DNA of 64,000 nt from Paenibacillus fonticola DSM 21315 (GTDB taxonomy: Bacteria; Bacillota; Bacilli; Paenibacillales; Paenibacillaceae), in NCBI RefSeq assembly GCF_000381905.1, contig NZ_KB907248.1, forward strand, positions 62,001 to 126,000. The letters are read 5' to 3'. The notes below the pieces were generated by a model that ran no database searches, was not told the origin of the DNA, and worked only from the letters and a program-made list of their open reading frames with translations. Positions 41,401 through 50,243 of this stretch are shown here, one piece after another. The stretch's first letter is position 1; each line of letters opens with the position of its first letter. The position numbers and the translations under genes are program-made.

Positions 41401-42708
41401 TTATAAATTAGCGGCTTCCAGCTCTTTGGCGAACTCTTCTGGTGTAAATTTATCCAAGATTAAACCTTCAAGAAGGGAAGGGAGCTTGGAAGTAGCTGCC
41501 GGTTTAAGTATTCTAACGATATTTACAATACTTTCAGGCGCTTCGCTGTTCGTCTTGATGTATTGTCCGAGGATCGGTCCCGCTTCACTTACTTCTTCCT
41601 CGTTCAATTCCAGCCTCATCGATAATAGGATGCGGCCATCAATTGTAAATGTTTTTGAGCTTTCCTCGGAAGTCATAAATTTCAGAAACTGTACGACAGC
41701 CTCTTCTTTTTCAGGCGACGTTTGCTTAGCAGCAGACCAAGGGGTATGGGCATCGGTTACTGTAAAACCAGGTTGTACTTTGCCATCTCCGAATGTCGGG
41801 CTTGCTGCAATGCCTATGGAAGGAATCATCTCTTCTGAAATGGATCCGATGAGCCATGGCCCATCAATAATCATTGCCGTATTGCCAATGAGGAAGTTGT
41901 TGGAGCTGACCGAGTAATTTCCTCCCAGAGCATCTGGTGTCGTATATTCAAACATTTGCTTTAAATATTGGGCCGCTTGCGTCACTTCCGGCGTATCGAG
42001 GGATTGTCCTGGCTCAAACACACTTGTCCCGGCAATGCTTGCCGCCAAGTAGGTAAATAAATTGGTCGTATGCCATGCATCATCACTCGTCATAAGAGAA
42101 ATCGGGGTAATTCCGGCTGATTTCAGCTGTTCACATACTTGAAAGAACTCGTCCCAGGTTGCGGGAAATGATTCAATGCCAGCTTGCGCAAACAGTTCTT
42201 TGTTATAGTAAAATAAGATGCCTGCTTTCTCGAACGGTATCGAGGTTAATTGCCCGTCCACCGTCATCGCCTGCAAGTCTTGTTCTGTAAACCGGGATTT
42301 CCACTCCTCATTCATAAAAGGATTGAAATCAAGCAGCTCCCCGGACTCTTGCCGGGACAGATCGTTGGGATTAAAATTGTAATTAAACAAGTCTGGTGTT
42401 TGTCCGGCTGCGATCATTGTTTTTACTTTTTGTTGCAGAGACGGCCAGTCGGCATTGATATCCAGCTTTACTTTAATGTTGCCTTCATTTTCTTGATTAA
42501 ATTTCTCCACTACGGCATGCAGAGCTCTCCCGCGTTCCGTGTCGGTACTCCAGCTGCTGAGCATGGATAACTCTACTTGCTGCTTAGGAGCAGCACCGTT
42601 GCCGCCGCCAGTTGCGCTTTCCTTTGTATTGCCTGCACCACAGCCTGCAACGATAACAATTAGGACCAGTATCAGCGTTGCTTTCACATTCAGCCACTTT
42701 CTTTTCAT
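41401..42708 (-). CDS. Sugar-binding lipoprotein of ABC transporter
   Basis: A 435-residue extracellular binding protein (SBP_bac_1). The ATG at 42708 follows GAGGAGG; a TTG two codons earlier is less likely. The signal peptide ends in a lipobox (VAGC) so the mature Cys is lipidated. The remaining sequence has the two-lobe pattern (SWSTDTERGRALHAVVEKFNQENE, then SLMTSDDAWHTTN). It delivers its sugar to the permeases encoded next and probably also to the sensor domain of the kinase. Confidence 0.92.
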   Translation of the reverse strand: MKRKWLNVKATLILVLIVIVAGCGAGNTKESATGGGNGAAPKQQVELSMLSSWSTDTERGRALHAVVEKFNQENEGNIKVKLDINADWPSLQQKVKTMIAAGQTPDLFNYNFNPNDLSRQESGELLDFNPFMNEEWKSRFTEQDLQAMTVDGQLTSIPFEKAGILFYYNKELFAQAGIESFPATWDEFFQVCEQLKSAGITPISLMTSDDAWHTTNLFTYLAASIAGTSVFEPGQSLDTPEVTQAAQYLKQMFEYTTPDALGGNYSVSSNNFLIGNTAMIIDGPWLIGSISEEMIPSIGIAASPTFGDGKVQPGFTVTDAHTPWSAAKQTSPEKEEAVVQFLKFMTSEESSKTFTIDGRILLSMRLELNEEEVSEAGPILGQYIKTNSEAPESIVNIVRILKPAATSKLPSLLEGLILDKFTPEEFAKELEAANL

Positions 42709-42784
42709 ATCCAAGGCCCTCCTCTAAATTCACTTTTTAATATATTTTCATCGTACGGTATAGTACTTAGAAACTACATTCAGT

Positions 42785-42798
42785 AAACTGTTCAGTTT
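42785..42798. promoter_or_regulatory. 14-bp palindrome upstream of the binding-protein gene
   Basis: The inverted repeat AAACTG-TT-CAGTTT is exact and lies in the 107-bp gap between the glycosidase-like gene and the binding-protein gene. It is a candidate regulator site of the operon. Confidence 0.35.
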
Positions 42799-42814
42799 GA
42801 TATGAAAATCTATC

Positions 42815-44995
42815 CTATGATGATCTGTTTCTGCTTTCTAAATATTTTCCCAGTCCATAAATTCCTGCCGAGTAAATCCACCCTAACGTGCCCCAGATAT
42901 CACCTTTGGCAATCATGCCTTCATCGATTCCCTGATTACAAATTCCGAACCCTTCCGGCTGCATGCCAAGGTCAGTAAATCCCATTAAATCGCCCGGATG
43001 TGAAAGCAACTGCTGTGTCCCTATGGAAATCCACTCCGCCATGGCGCAGAAAAACGCCTCTCCAGTCTCCTCGCCTACAAGATTCAGTTCTTCAATATGG
43101 AACAAAGTATAGATATCGACAACGCCGCCGCCCCAAATGGAGTTAATCCCCCCCGTTCCCACTGTTTGGAATTGGACTTTAGCCAGATCCGTTCCAGGGA
43201 GATGCGGCGCATTCCATAGATAGTTCCAAGTGACGAATAGTTTAGCCGCCTTGACCGAGCCTTGCAGGTAGCGCTTATCCCCCGTTAATTTATATAGGCC
43301 ATAAAGAGCGGCCATCGCGTACTGCGATGCTTCTTTGTCGATCACATTAGGGTTGTCTAGTGTTCCGCCCAAGTAATGATCTTTGGAAACATAGGTGTTT
43401 AGAACGAAGTCTCCGGCCTTTTTAGCCGCATTGAAAAATAATTCCCCGTCTGCTTCAGACGCTTTACCTAATGCAATAAGGTATAGGATTGGGATTGAGC
43501 TCGCCGATTTCGCGGAAAACTCATCTTCTCCAAATCCATGGCCGTATTTCAAAGGCGTTCCATCCGGTTCGTATGCCCGGTACCATGAGCCGTCTTCGTT
43601 TTGATTTTCAAGTAAAAAACGCCCAAATTTCGTAGTGGTGTTCAGCCATGTAGGCTCCTCTATGTTTAGCGAGGCATACAATTGATAGATTTGCAGCAGA
43701 TCGAAAGCGGGCTCCACCATCGTGCGCAAATAATTGCCCGGGATATTCCCGTGGGAAATATAATGCAATTTAGGGGCATCTATTTCGCCGAAAGAAGCAA
43801 ATGGTTTATTTTTTTCAATATCAAATAAAGAATAAAGAAAGCCAGATGGTGTGGAAAGACGATCTACAAAAAATTGAGTTACCTTTCTTCCCCTCTCGAC
43901 CCATTCCTTGCCGTCCAATTTTGCCAGCATATAAGCTGTATTGATTTGCCGTCCGGTAAACCCGTATTCTAAAATCCGAGTGTACGTCTCATGGGGAATA
44001 TTGTTAAAAGATGTCCCAAATCCAGATGGCTGCGACATGTAGCCCTGTCTAGGTTCAAAGTGAAAAAAGAACCCGGCTCCCCCGTTATCCAACTCCCGAT
44101 AGCTATTACGCAGCGATACTTTCCGGTATTCGATCGATTGATCAAGCGTAAAAGGCAGTTTTACCGGTTGTGGAGGATGAAGCTCTGCGTACGCTTGGAA
44201 GGCCGCATAAACGGCATCCGCGAACGTTTCTCCTTCACCGATGCGAAAATCATAGGATAAATCCATTTGAAAATTCGCACCCTCCAGCGGATAATATGCC
44301 GATACAGGAGTACCCTTGGCATTAAGGGAAACGCTTGTATCCCCTTCATAGTAAGGCCAAAACGCTTGAAGAACTAACTCATTATCGCCCTTGACACCAT
44401 AACCGACCGATCCTACTTCCGTTTCCTGGAGATAAACACTTTCCTTTGCCTCTGTGCGCCTAGGTGCCAGCGTGGACTTTGGCAGGTTTTCACGTCCCAA
44501 TGTGATTGAACGTCCATTCATAGGGCGGTACGCTAATATAAACGGATAAGTTAAACGATCCTCCATATATACTCGGTTTTTAGAAAACTTGTCTAGCGTA
44601 CCCTGCTCGGAATAATGAGTAGCTGGGGCACAAAATCTCCATTCAGCACTTTCGGGACTTGGCAAGCTGCCTTGGAGCTGAAGCTGCAGTCCGCCATTTT
44701 TCACACCGGCTTGATAAGCCTCCGCCTTCACTTTGCGCTGAAGAACGACCCGATTTACCTCTGCGGTCCATTGATCTATAATTTCAAAACTGTATCCGGA
44801 GTGCTTCCATTGTGCTTTTGCCTGCCACACGTTAGGCTTCTCCTGATTCACATAGTTGTATTTCAAGCGAATGGAAGTCTGGTCTAAAAATTGCGCTTCA
44901 ACTGGATAGTGAACCGTCATTGTATCCGTCTCACTGTTTCCCAAATCAATGACGGGGTAGTAGCCTTGATTTTCCTTAAAGATCATGCTCAACAT
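42815..44995 (-). CDS. Predicted (alpha/alpha)6-barrel glycosidase-like enzyme
   Basis: A 726-residue cytoplasmic protein. The ATG at 44995 follows GAGGTGG; a longer GTG frame is less likely. Residues 1 to about 260 are beta-rich, and the C-terminal 450 residues look like a helical toroid, with repeats such as NQNEDGSWYRAYEPDGTPL, KEASQYAMAALYGLYKLTGDKRYL and a Trp/Gly end. No signal peptide is seen, so it may act on imported oligosaccharide. It is first in the ABC operon, which fits that use. I do not recognise a specific glycoside hydrolase family. Confidence 0.65.
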   Translation of the reverse strand: MLSMIFKENQGYYPVIDLGNSETDTMTVHYPVEAQFLDQTSIRLKYNYVNQEKPNVWQAKAQWKHSGYSFEIIDQWTAEVNRVVLQRKVKAEAYQAGVKNGGLQLQLQGSLPSPESAEWRFCAPATHYSEQGTLDKFSKNRVYMEDRLTYPFILAYRPMNGRSITLGRENLPKSTLAPRRTEAKESVYLQETEVGSVGYGVKGDNELVLQAFWPYYEGDTSVSLNAKGTPVSAYYPLEGANFQMDLSYDFRIGEGETFADAVYAAFQAYAELHPPQPVKLPFTLDQSIEYRKVSLRNSYRELDNGGAGFFFHFEPRQGYMSQPSGFGTSFNNIPHETYTRILEYGFTGRQINTAYMLAKLDGKEWVERGRKVTQFFVDRLSTPSGFLYSLFDIEKNKPFASFGEIDAPKLHYISHGNIPGNYLRTMVEPAFDLLQIYQLYASLNIEEPTWLNTTTKFGRFLLENQNEDGSWYRAYEPDGTPLKYGHGFGEDEFSAKSASSIPILYLIALGKASEADGELFFNAAKKAGDFVLNTYVSKDHYLGGTLDNPNVIDKEASQYAMAALYGLYKLTGDKRYLQGSVKAAKLFVTWNYLWNAPHLPGTDLAKVQFQTVGTGGINSIWGGGVVDIYTLFHIEELNLVGEETGEAFFCAMAEWISIGTQQLLSHPGDLMGFTDLGMQPEGFGICNQGIDEGMIAKGDIWGTLGWIYSAGIYGLGKYLESRNRSS

Positions 44996-45104
44996 GTATA
45001 TCCACCTCACTCTGCAGTAATATCTTCAATGTAATAAAACCTGGCAGAATGGTCGATGCAATAAACTGGCCTTATGCTTACAATATTCTATCCATTGCTG
45101 GAAA

Positions 45105-45126
45105 TAAAAAAAGCACCCGCAGGTGC
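45105..45126 (-). terminator. Rho-independent terminator after the Cse60-like gene
   Basis: On the minus strand a short strong stem (GCACC / GGTGC) followed by seven T residues. Confidence 0.75.
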
Positions 45127-45141
45127 TGTGTTTAGTTTCAT

Positions 45142-45303
45142 TTACACTAAGTACCACACGAGGGCGCTGAAGTTTGTTCCTTCTGCAGAATATTGTATGG
45201 ACTGGACGGTAAACCTTCTGTTCTCATACAACCAGTCATTGATCTCCTTCTCGAGATCACCAATATTTGTGTTGAAGAATGTTTTTACGCTATTTCTCTT
45301 CAT
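45142..45303 (-). CDS. Cse60-like small sporulation protein
   Basis: A 53-residue protein beginning MKRNSVKTFFNTNIGDLEKEI, with GAGGAGG before the ATG. The sequence pattern (DLEKEINDWLYENRR, then VQSIQYSA) recalls the Cse60 family of small sporulation-related proteins of Bacillales. Family membership is inferred from this resemblance. It stands alone, with its own terminator, upstream of the glycosidase operon on the minus strand. Confidence 0.65.
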   Translation of the reverse strand: MKRNSVKTFFNTNIGDLEKEINDWLYENRRFTVQSIQYSAEGTNFSALVWYLV

Positions 45304-45472
45304 CCTCCTCACCCCCCTCCATACTTCATCTTATTCGACATTCTCACCCCACAGGCCTGCCTGAATACAAAGATGTGCTAAATTGCTTGTTGCCCGGCAG
45401 GGATAAATTCTGCAGATTGCAGCAAAATAACTAGACGCTGGTAAACGAACGCATAATGGAGGATAGCTTTAA

Positions 45473-46246
45473 ATGTTTAAATTAAACCGATTGTTCATTC
45501 TGATTCTGACATGGATCCTCGTCTTTCCCCTGATCCCGCAACCGTCGGCAGCTAGTCCAGCGGCCAAATTCAAGGACAGAGCTTACTATGAGGAGCGCGG
45601 CGATATTGTGTGGGAAGTCCCCACCGAGGACAAATGCATTGCCTTTACGTTCGATGACGGTCCGGACCATCGCCAAACGAAGCTAATTTTGGACGTGCTG
45701 GACCAGTATAACGCTAAGGCAACCTTCTTCGTAGTTGGAGAACGGGTAGAGAAATATCCTGAAATCGTTAAAATGCAGCTAGCCAGAGGCCATGAAGTCG
45801 GCAACCATTCTTACCGGCATCCATCGTTTCAAGGATTGAACAAAAGCACTATGCACAATGAGCTAAACAAAGCCCAGCGGGCTATCTTTCAGGCAACCGG
45901 CCATAAAGCCGTGCTTTTTCGCCCCCCTGGGGGATTTTACAATGAAACGCTCATCAACGTTTCCAAAGAGAACCATTTGAAGTTCATCCTTTGGTCCTGG
46001 CACCAGGATACGAAGGATTGGAGAGCCCCGGGCGTCAACAAAATCGTCAAGAAAGTACTCTCGAACGCACGCAACGGCGATATCGTTCTTATGCATGATT
46101 ATGTGGCTAACAGCACACAAACCGCCGAAGCCCTTAAACAGATTTTGCCCGAACTGAAAAAACAGGGCTATGCCTTTGTGACCATATCCGAGCTGTTAAC
46201 CCATAAGGCCGCACCCGATCATCAGTTGAGAAAGGTTATCCACTAA
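45473..46246 (+). CDS. Polysaccharide deacetylase (NodB homology, CE4)
   Basis: A 257-residue secreted enzyme with a signal peptide over about residues 1-27 (ends PSAAS). NodB motifs are all present: FTFDDGP, the metal site HSYRHP, RPPGG, WHQDTKDW and the late LMHD. Such enzymes remove N-acetyl groups from peptidoglycan or chitin oligomers (PdaA-like). GGAGG precedes the ATG. It stands alone with a terminator following. Confidence 0.92.
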   Translation: MFKLNRLFILILTWILVFPLIPQPSAASPAAKFKDRAYYEERGDIVWEVPTEDKCIAFTFDDGPDHRQTKLILDVLDQYNAKATFFVVGERVEKYPEIVKMQLARGHEVGNHSYRHPSFQGLNKSTMHNELNKAQRAIFQATGHKAVLFRPPGGFYNETLINVSKENHLKFILWSWHQDTKDWRAPGVNKIVKKVLSNARNGDIVLMHDYVANSTQTAEALKQILPELKKQGYAFVTISELLTHKAAPDHQLRKVIH

Positions 46247-46366
46247 TCACTTTAAAATTGTTATTACTTCCCGCTCCAGCACGAGGCAAGGCGGCAATTC
46301 GTTTGCCATCAATGCCTCCGACCTCGGCGTTGTGAGGACGAAGGTTGCACCAAGGTCTTAAGGCTA

Positions 46367-46402
46367 AGAGGAGAAGGGTTTCCCTTCTCCTCTGCTTTAT
46401 TT
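46367..46402 (+). terminator. Rho-independent terminator downstream of the deacetylase gene
   Basis: An 11-12 bp stem (GAGGAGAAGGG / CCCTTCTCCTC) with loop TTT, followed by CTTTATTTT on the plus strand. Confidence 0.8.
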
Positions 46403-46439
46403 TCGTTGTTTTATTATGCGATGTTATATATTATTTCCC

Positions 46440-46514
46440 ATTGTGTGTTGTGTGTTGTGTTGTGTTCTGGCTGTGTGTTGTGTTCTGGCTGTGTGTTGTT
46501 TTCTAGCTTGTGTA
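46440..46514. repeat. TG-rich tandem repeat (18-bp unit)
   Basis: A low-complexity G/T-rich stretch with an 18-bp unit (GTTGTGTTCTGGCTGTGT-like) repeated about two and a half times. No gene is visible in the 420 bases between the deacetylase and DoxX apart from the terminator, these repeats and the FNR/CRP-type sites. Confidence 0.6.
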
Positions 46515-46566
46515 TTTTTCCGGCACCATCGATGCTTTAAAATTTATTTATTAAAAAATAAGTAAT

Positions 46567-46609
46567 TGTGATTTAAATCACATGAATTGTGAAAAATATC
46601 ACTTATAAT
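46567..46609 (+). promoter_or_regulatory. Two FNR/CRP-type sites and -10 of doxX
   Basis: TGTGA-TTTAAA-TCACA is an exact consensus at 46567-46582; TGTGA-AAAATA-TCACT follows at 46588-46603; TATAAT at 46604-46609. If transcription starts near 46616, site one is centred at about -41.5 and site two overlaps the core promoter. Oxygen or NO control is inferred. Confidence 0.65.
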
Positions 46610-46679
46610 AAAGACATCAAAGATGATCATCCACTAAACAAAACATTAAAAAAGAACATTACATTAAGGAGTGGTAATT

Positions 46680-47225
46680 ATGTTTAACAACTTCCTCAGA
46701 ACAAATAAATTTGCAATGTGGTTCCTGACCGCCATTCGGATCTATCTCGGCGTAGCATGGATGAAAGCAGGCTGGGGCAAAATTACAGGCGGATTTGATG
46801 CCGGGGGCTACCTGGCCGGAGCCATCGCCAAAAGTACCGGTGAAAATCCTGTAGTACAAGGTTGGTGGGGAGTATTCCTAGAAAATGTCGCACTGCCAGG
46901 CGTAGACATCTTCAACGTTCTCGTCCCTTATGGAGAGTTTCTAGTCGGAGTCGGCTTGATCCTCGGCACCTTCACTACTTTCGCAGCCTTAATGGGACTT
47001 GTAATGAACGCAGCGTTCCTCTTCTCGGGCACAGTGAGCACGAATGCACAAATGCTGCTGCTAGAAGTACTGGTCATCGCAGCTGCCGCCAACGCTGGAA
47101 AAATCGGACTCGACTACTATGTACTCCCATACATTCGCGGGCTATTTAACAAAAATAAAACGGCAGAAGCGAAGACAGAGACACCAGCAGGCAATCCCCG
47201 GTTAAAAGTTAACCATGGTGCTTAA
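46680..47225 (+). CDS. DoxX-family membrane protein
   Basis: A 181-residue protein with four membrane helices (FLTAIRIYLGVAWM, VALPGVDIFNVLVPYGEFLVGVGLILGT, ALMGLVMNAAFLFSG, MLLLEVLVIAAAANA) and the typical KAGWGKI loop. The ATG at 46680 follows AAGGAG. DoxX family members link to thiosulfate, quinone or redox defence; the substrate of this one is unknown. The FNR/CRP-type sites upstream suggest oxygen-related control. Confidence 0.85.
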   Translation: MFNNFLRTNKFAMWFLTAIRIYLGVAWMKAGWGKITGGFDAGGYLAGAIAKSTGENPVVQGWWGVFLENVALPGVDIFNVLVPYGEFLVGVGLILGTFTTFAALMGLVMNAAFLFSGTVSTNAQMLLLEVLVIAAAANAGKIGLDYYVLPYIRGLFNKNKTAEAKTETPAGNPRLKVNHGA

Positions 47226-47240
47226 TCTAGCCTATCTCTA

Positions 47241-47286
47241 AAAAAAATACGGCTGTTCCTTTAAAGAGGAGCAGCCGTGTTTTTTT
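47241..47286. terminator. Bidirectional terminator between doxX and the PIG-L gene
   Basis: A 12-bp stem (ACGGCTGTTCCT / AGGAGCAGCCGT) flanked by A7 on the left and T7 on the right, serving the converging genes. Confidence 0.85.
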
Positions 47287-47303
47287 GTCCCCATTTCACT
47301 GGT

Positions 47304-48008
47304 TTAGAGAAGATCATCGAAGACACTGTTTTCCTCCTTCGTAGGATTAAAGCTTCCCCGCTCCCATACGAGCTGGAATAATTCCGGCGCGAAGTGCCAG
47401 GGCGGACCGCCATCCAGTTTGCCAAATACCCGTTCGATCGATAAAATCTGCGACTCGTGTGCTGCGAGTGCTTTGGCTTTCGTCTCCTGCAGCTCCTCTC
47501 CCTTCAGCGCCAATACAGAATCGGGCCCCTTTATCTTCGCGCTAAAGCTCCCCATCACGTTATAGTACAGCTTCTGGACTGAACTGCACGCCCCGCTGAA
47601 TACCGCTTGATTTACCGCATGATGGATGGCGATATGATCAGGATGGCCGGAAATGCCGTCCGCCGGGAAAGTAACTACCACCTCGGCCTCATGCTTGTTC
47701 AGAAACGAAGCGATTTTATCGATGAGCACTTCCTGCTTCACTCCCCGCAGCCTGCCGTCCCCCAGATCCAGCTGCTCGATTTCCGCGATGCCCAAAATGT
47801 CCCCAGCCCGCAGCAGCTCCTGATCGCGAATCTCCGCCAGCTGCTCCGAGGTCATAGCTCCGAGCCTGCCGCTCTTCCCCGCTTCTCCCCTCGTTGCCGT
47901 CAGCAGCACAGCCTTATCACCGCTATTGGCAATCTGCCGAATCAGGAAAGAGCAGCCGAAGGTTTCGTCGTCGGGATGCGCATAAATAAAGCCAACCGTT
48001 CTATTCAT
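47304..48008 (-). CDS. PIG-L family deacetylase
   Basis: A 234-residue protein with the metal site AHPDDE at the N-terminus, the middle GDGRLRG and SGHPDHIAIHHAV. This is the LmbE/PIG-L fold that deacetylates GlcNAc-type substrates. Bacillithiol BshB enzymes belong to the same family, but this is not decided by sequence here. AAAGGAGA ribosome site. It may work in bacillithiol synthesis or in amide hydrolysis. Confidence 0.85.
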   Translation of the reverse strand: MNRTVGFIYAHPDDETFGCSFLIRQIANSGDKAVLLTATRGEAGKSGRLGAMTSEQLAEIRDQELLRAGDILGIAEIEQLDLGDGRLRGVKQEVLIDKIASFLNKHEAEVVVTFPADGISGHPDHIAIHHAVNQAVFSGACSSVQKLYYNVMGSFSAKIKGPDSVLALKGEELQETKAKALAAHESQILSIERVFGKLDGGPPWHFAPELFQLVWERGSFNPTKEENSVFDDLL

Positions 48009-48067
48009 AAGTCCGTCTCCTTTAATATCCTGTAGATTTCCGTTACTATACTTACTATACTTTAATA

Positions 48068-48096
48068 TTGACTAAGTAGTTAAAATTCACTACAAT
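48068..48096 (+). promoter_or_regulatory. Predicted trhO promoter
   Basis: -35 TTGACT (48068-48073), 17-bp spacer and -10 TACAAT (48091-48096). The 10-mer TTGACTAAGT at the -35 also occurs at the sodA promoter (50155). Confidence 0.6.
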
Positions 48097-48128
48097 GCAG
48101 AAGAATCCAATATAGATAGGTGATCATA

Positions 48129-49022
48129 ATGAGCAAAAGCGCATACCGCGTGTTACTATATTATAAATTTACACACATCGAATCTCCAGAAGTATTTACC
48201 GCGGAGCATTTGCAGTACTGCAAAGACCTCGGGCTCAAAGGGCGCATCCTCATCGCTTCCGAAGGCATTAATGGAACGGTATCCGGAACGGTAGAACAAA
48301 CGGAGAAATACATGCACGACCTGCGGTCCAACCCGTTGTTCCACGACATCGTCTTCAAAATCGATGAAACAGAAGGCCATGCCTTCAAAAAAATGTTCGT
48401 TCGCCACAAAGAAGAGCTGGTCACATTCCGTTACGAACATGAGCTTGACCCGAACAAAATCAGCGGCAAACGGCTGTCTCCTGCCGAATTCCACGAGCAA
48501 TTGCAGCAGGAGGACGTCATCGTCATCGACGGCCGCAACGACTACGAATACGACATCGGCCATTTTCGCGGCGCCATCCGTCCGGAAGTAGAATCCTTCC
48601 GCGAGTTCCCGGAGTGGATTCGCGAGAACTTAAGTCAATATAAGGATAAGAAAATTTTAACTTATTGTACAGGAGGCATCCGCTGCGAGAAATTGACCGG
48701 CTTCCTGATGCATGAAGGCTTTGAGGACGTAGCCCAGTTGGAGGGCGGAATCGTTACTTACGGCAAAGATCCCGAAGTAAAGGGACATCTGTTCGACGGC
48801 AAATGCTACGTATTCGACGAGAGGATTTCCGTACCGATCAACCGTACCGACGAGGATATCGTTATTGCGAGCTGCTACCACTGCGGCGAAACGAATGACC
48901 GCTACATCAACTGCCCGGTCTGCAATCTCCAGCACGTTTGCTGCGAAACCTGCGAGGATGAGCATCACGGATTCTGCAGCAACGAATGTAAAGAAGCCGT
49001 AGTTGCTGTAAACAACGGCTAA
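48129..49022 (+). CDS. trhO: tRNA uridine(34) hydroxylase TrhO (rhodanese family)
   Basis: A 297-residue protein with an N-terminal ferredoxin-like part, a rhodanese domain whose active Cys is in [12 protein letters not shown], and a C-terminal cysteine-rich segment ([26 protein letters not shown]). TrhO makes 5-hydroxyuridine at tRNA position 34 with oxygen. The ATG at 48129 follows AGGTGA. It is in an operon with the SufR-like regulator 22 bases downstream. Confidence 0.92.
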   Translation: MSKSAYRVLLYYKFTHIESPEVFTAEHLQYCKDLGLKGRILIASEGINGTVSGTVEQTEKYMHDLRSNPLFHDIVFKIDETEGHAFKKMFVRHKEELVTFRYEHELDPNKISGKRLSPAEFHEQLQQEDVIVIDGRNDYEYDIGHFRGAIRPEVESFREFPEWIRENLSQYKDKKILTYCTGGIRCEKLTGFLMHEGFEDVAQLEGGIVTYGKDPEVKGHLFDGKCYVFDERISVPINRTDEDIVIASCYHCGETNDRYINCPVCNLQHVCCETCEDEHHGFCSNECKEAVVAVNNG

Positions 49023-49044
49023 TGTCATTCTAGCAAGGAGTGTC

Positions 49045-49680
49045 ATGATGAACCAAAGCAAAGAGCTGCCGACGAGAGAGCGGATTTTGCATATGATGAA
49101 AACGTCCGGCCCTCTCAGCGCCAAAGAAATTACAACCGAACTGCAAATTACAGAAATGGCCGTCCGGCGTCATTTAGGTACAATGGAACGCGACGGGCTG
49201 ATCGAATCCAAAATGATCCGGCAAACGATGGGCAGGCCCACCTCGGTATTCGGGCTTACGGAACTGGCCGAGAGCCTGTTTCCGAAAAATTACCATTCAC
49301 TAACCCTCGATCTGCTCGGCGAGCTTGAAAATGAGGTCGGCGAGGATACGATCAGGCGGCTATTCGAGAAACGCCGGGATAAGCTGAAGGTGCAGTACCA
49401 GAAGAGCATGGAAGGGATCCCCTTTGCCGATAAAGTAATGAAGCTAGCCCAAATTCAGAACGAGAACGGCTATATGACCGAATGCGAGCAAAATGAAAAC
49501 GGGGATTTTGTGCTAAAGGAGCATAACTGTCCGATTTTGCAAATCGCGAACCGTTACAACCATGCCTGCGACTGTGAGTTAAGCTTGTTCAAGTCGCTGC
49601 TGAATACCGAAGTTAAACGGACGGAATGCCTGGCGCAAGACGGGAAAAGATGCATTTATATTATTTCCAATCGTCAGTAA
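49045..49680 (+). CDS. SufR-like iron-sulfur transcription regulator
   Basis: A 211-residue DeoR/SufR-type protein. Residues about 10-60 are a winged helix-turn-helix (SAKEITTELQITEMAVRRHLGTM). The C-terminal part carries cysteines placed for an Fe-S cluster (ECEQNENGD, HNCPILQ, HACDCELS, ECLAQDGKRCIYII). It probably senses Fe-S or redox status and may control trhO, its upstream partner, and perhaps sodA. Confidence 0.8.
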   Translation: MMNQSKELPTRERILHMMKTSGPLSAKEITTELQITEMAVRRHLGTMERDGLIESKMIRQTMGRPTSVFGLTELAESLFPKNYHSLTLDLLGELENEVGEDTIRRLFEKRRDKLKVQYQKSMEGIPFADKVMKLAQIQNENGYMTECEQNENGDFVLKEHNCPILQIANRYNHACDCELSLFKSLLNTEVKRTECLAQDGKRCIYIISNRQ

Positions 49681-49703
49681 GAAAACAGACAAGCAGTTAT
49701 AAA

Positions 49704-49750
49704 TAAAAAACCTTCGGTACTGCCGTTTTTCAGCGCCGAAGGTTTTATTT
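49704..49750. terminator. Bidirectional terminator between the SufR-like and DUF1450 genes
   Basis: A 10-bp stem (AAACCTTCGG / CCGAAGGTTT) with an 18-nt loop; A-run left and TTTTATTTT right. Confidence 0.75.
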
Positions 49751-49788
49751 TGCCTGCGATTGGTTATGAATAAACAGGGAACGTTATT

Positions 49789-50046
49789 TTATTCTATATC
49801 GTCAAAAGCCCGAAGCTCCTCCTCGATCGTCTGCCTGATGAGCTGCACGCACTCTTCGATCGTCTTGGCAAATACCCGCTTGCCATTGACCATCGCATAA
49901 GGCCTTAGCCTGCAAAGCCCGCACAAGTTGAGGCAGTCGAGGCGGAGAACGGCTATCTCGGGATATTCTTCTTCCAGTTGCTCCAGCTCTACCGAGCTGA
50001 GCAGATTGCTATCGCATACTTCTACAACGACGATTCCCAAGCCCAC
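49789..50046 (-). CDS. DUF1450 (YuzB-like) protein
   Basis: An 85-residue protein with the family pattern: CDSNL near the N-terminus, then DCLNLCGLCRLRPYAMVNG with conserved cysteines, and a helical C-terminus. The start is GTG after GAGGTGA. Its function is unknown. Its position between a redox regulator and superoxide dismutase suggests a link to redox or iron-sulfur homeostasis. Confidence 0.8.
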   Translation of the reverse strand: MGLGIVVVEVCDSNLLSSVELEQLEEEYPEIAVLRLDCLNLCGLCRLRPYAMVNGKRVFAKTIEECVQLIRQTIEEELRAFDDIE

Positions 50047-50154
50047 CGTATGTCACCTCAAATGTACGTTATCGTTTCAGTTCAATAATTATGATCAACG
50101 TCCTACCATTTGTCAATACGAAATGCCTATTTAATATACTTAACATACATATAA

Positions 50155-50183
50155 GTTGACTAAGTGCCCGTAAGTATTTATAA
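50155..50183 (+). promoter_or_regulatory. Strong predicted sodA promoter with repeated TAAGT and a PerR/Fur-like half-site
   Basis: -35 TTGACT (50155-50160), 17-bp spacer and -10 TATAAT (50178-50183). The TAAGT 5-mer occurs three times in 24 bases across the -35. TTATAATGATCATTG over the -10 partly resembles a PerR or Fur box. Regulator identity is not settled. Confidence 0.6.
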
Positions 50184-50243
50184 TGATCATTGTGAGAATT
50201 GAAAGAGGAACTACATATAAATTAGAGAGGATGATTTTAAATT

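Noticed and set aside
46440-46514. TG-rich repeats considered as a CRISPR array
   Set aside because: Units are short, tandem, without unique spacers, and no cas genes are near.
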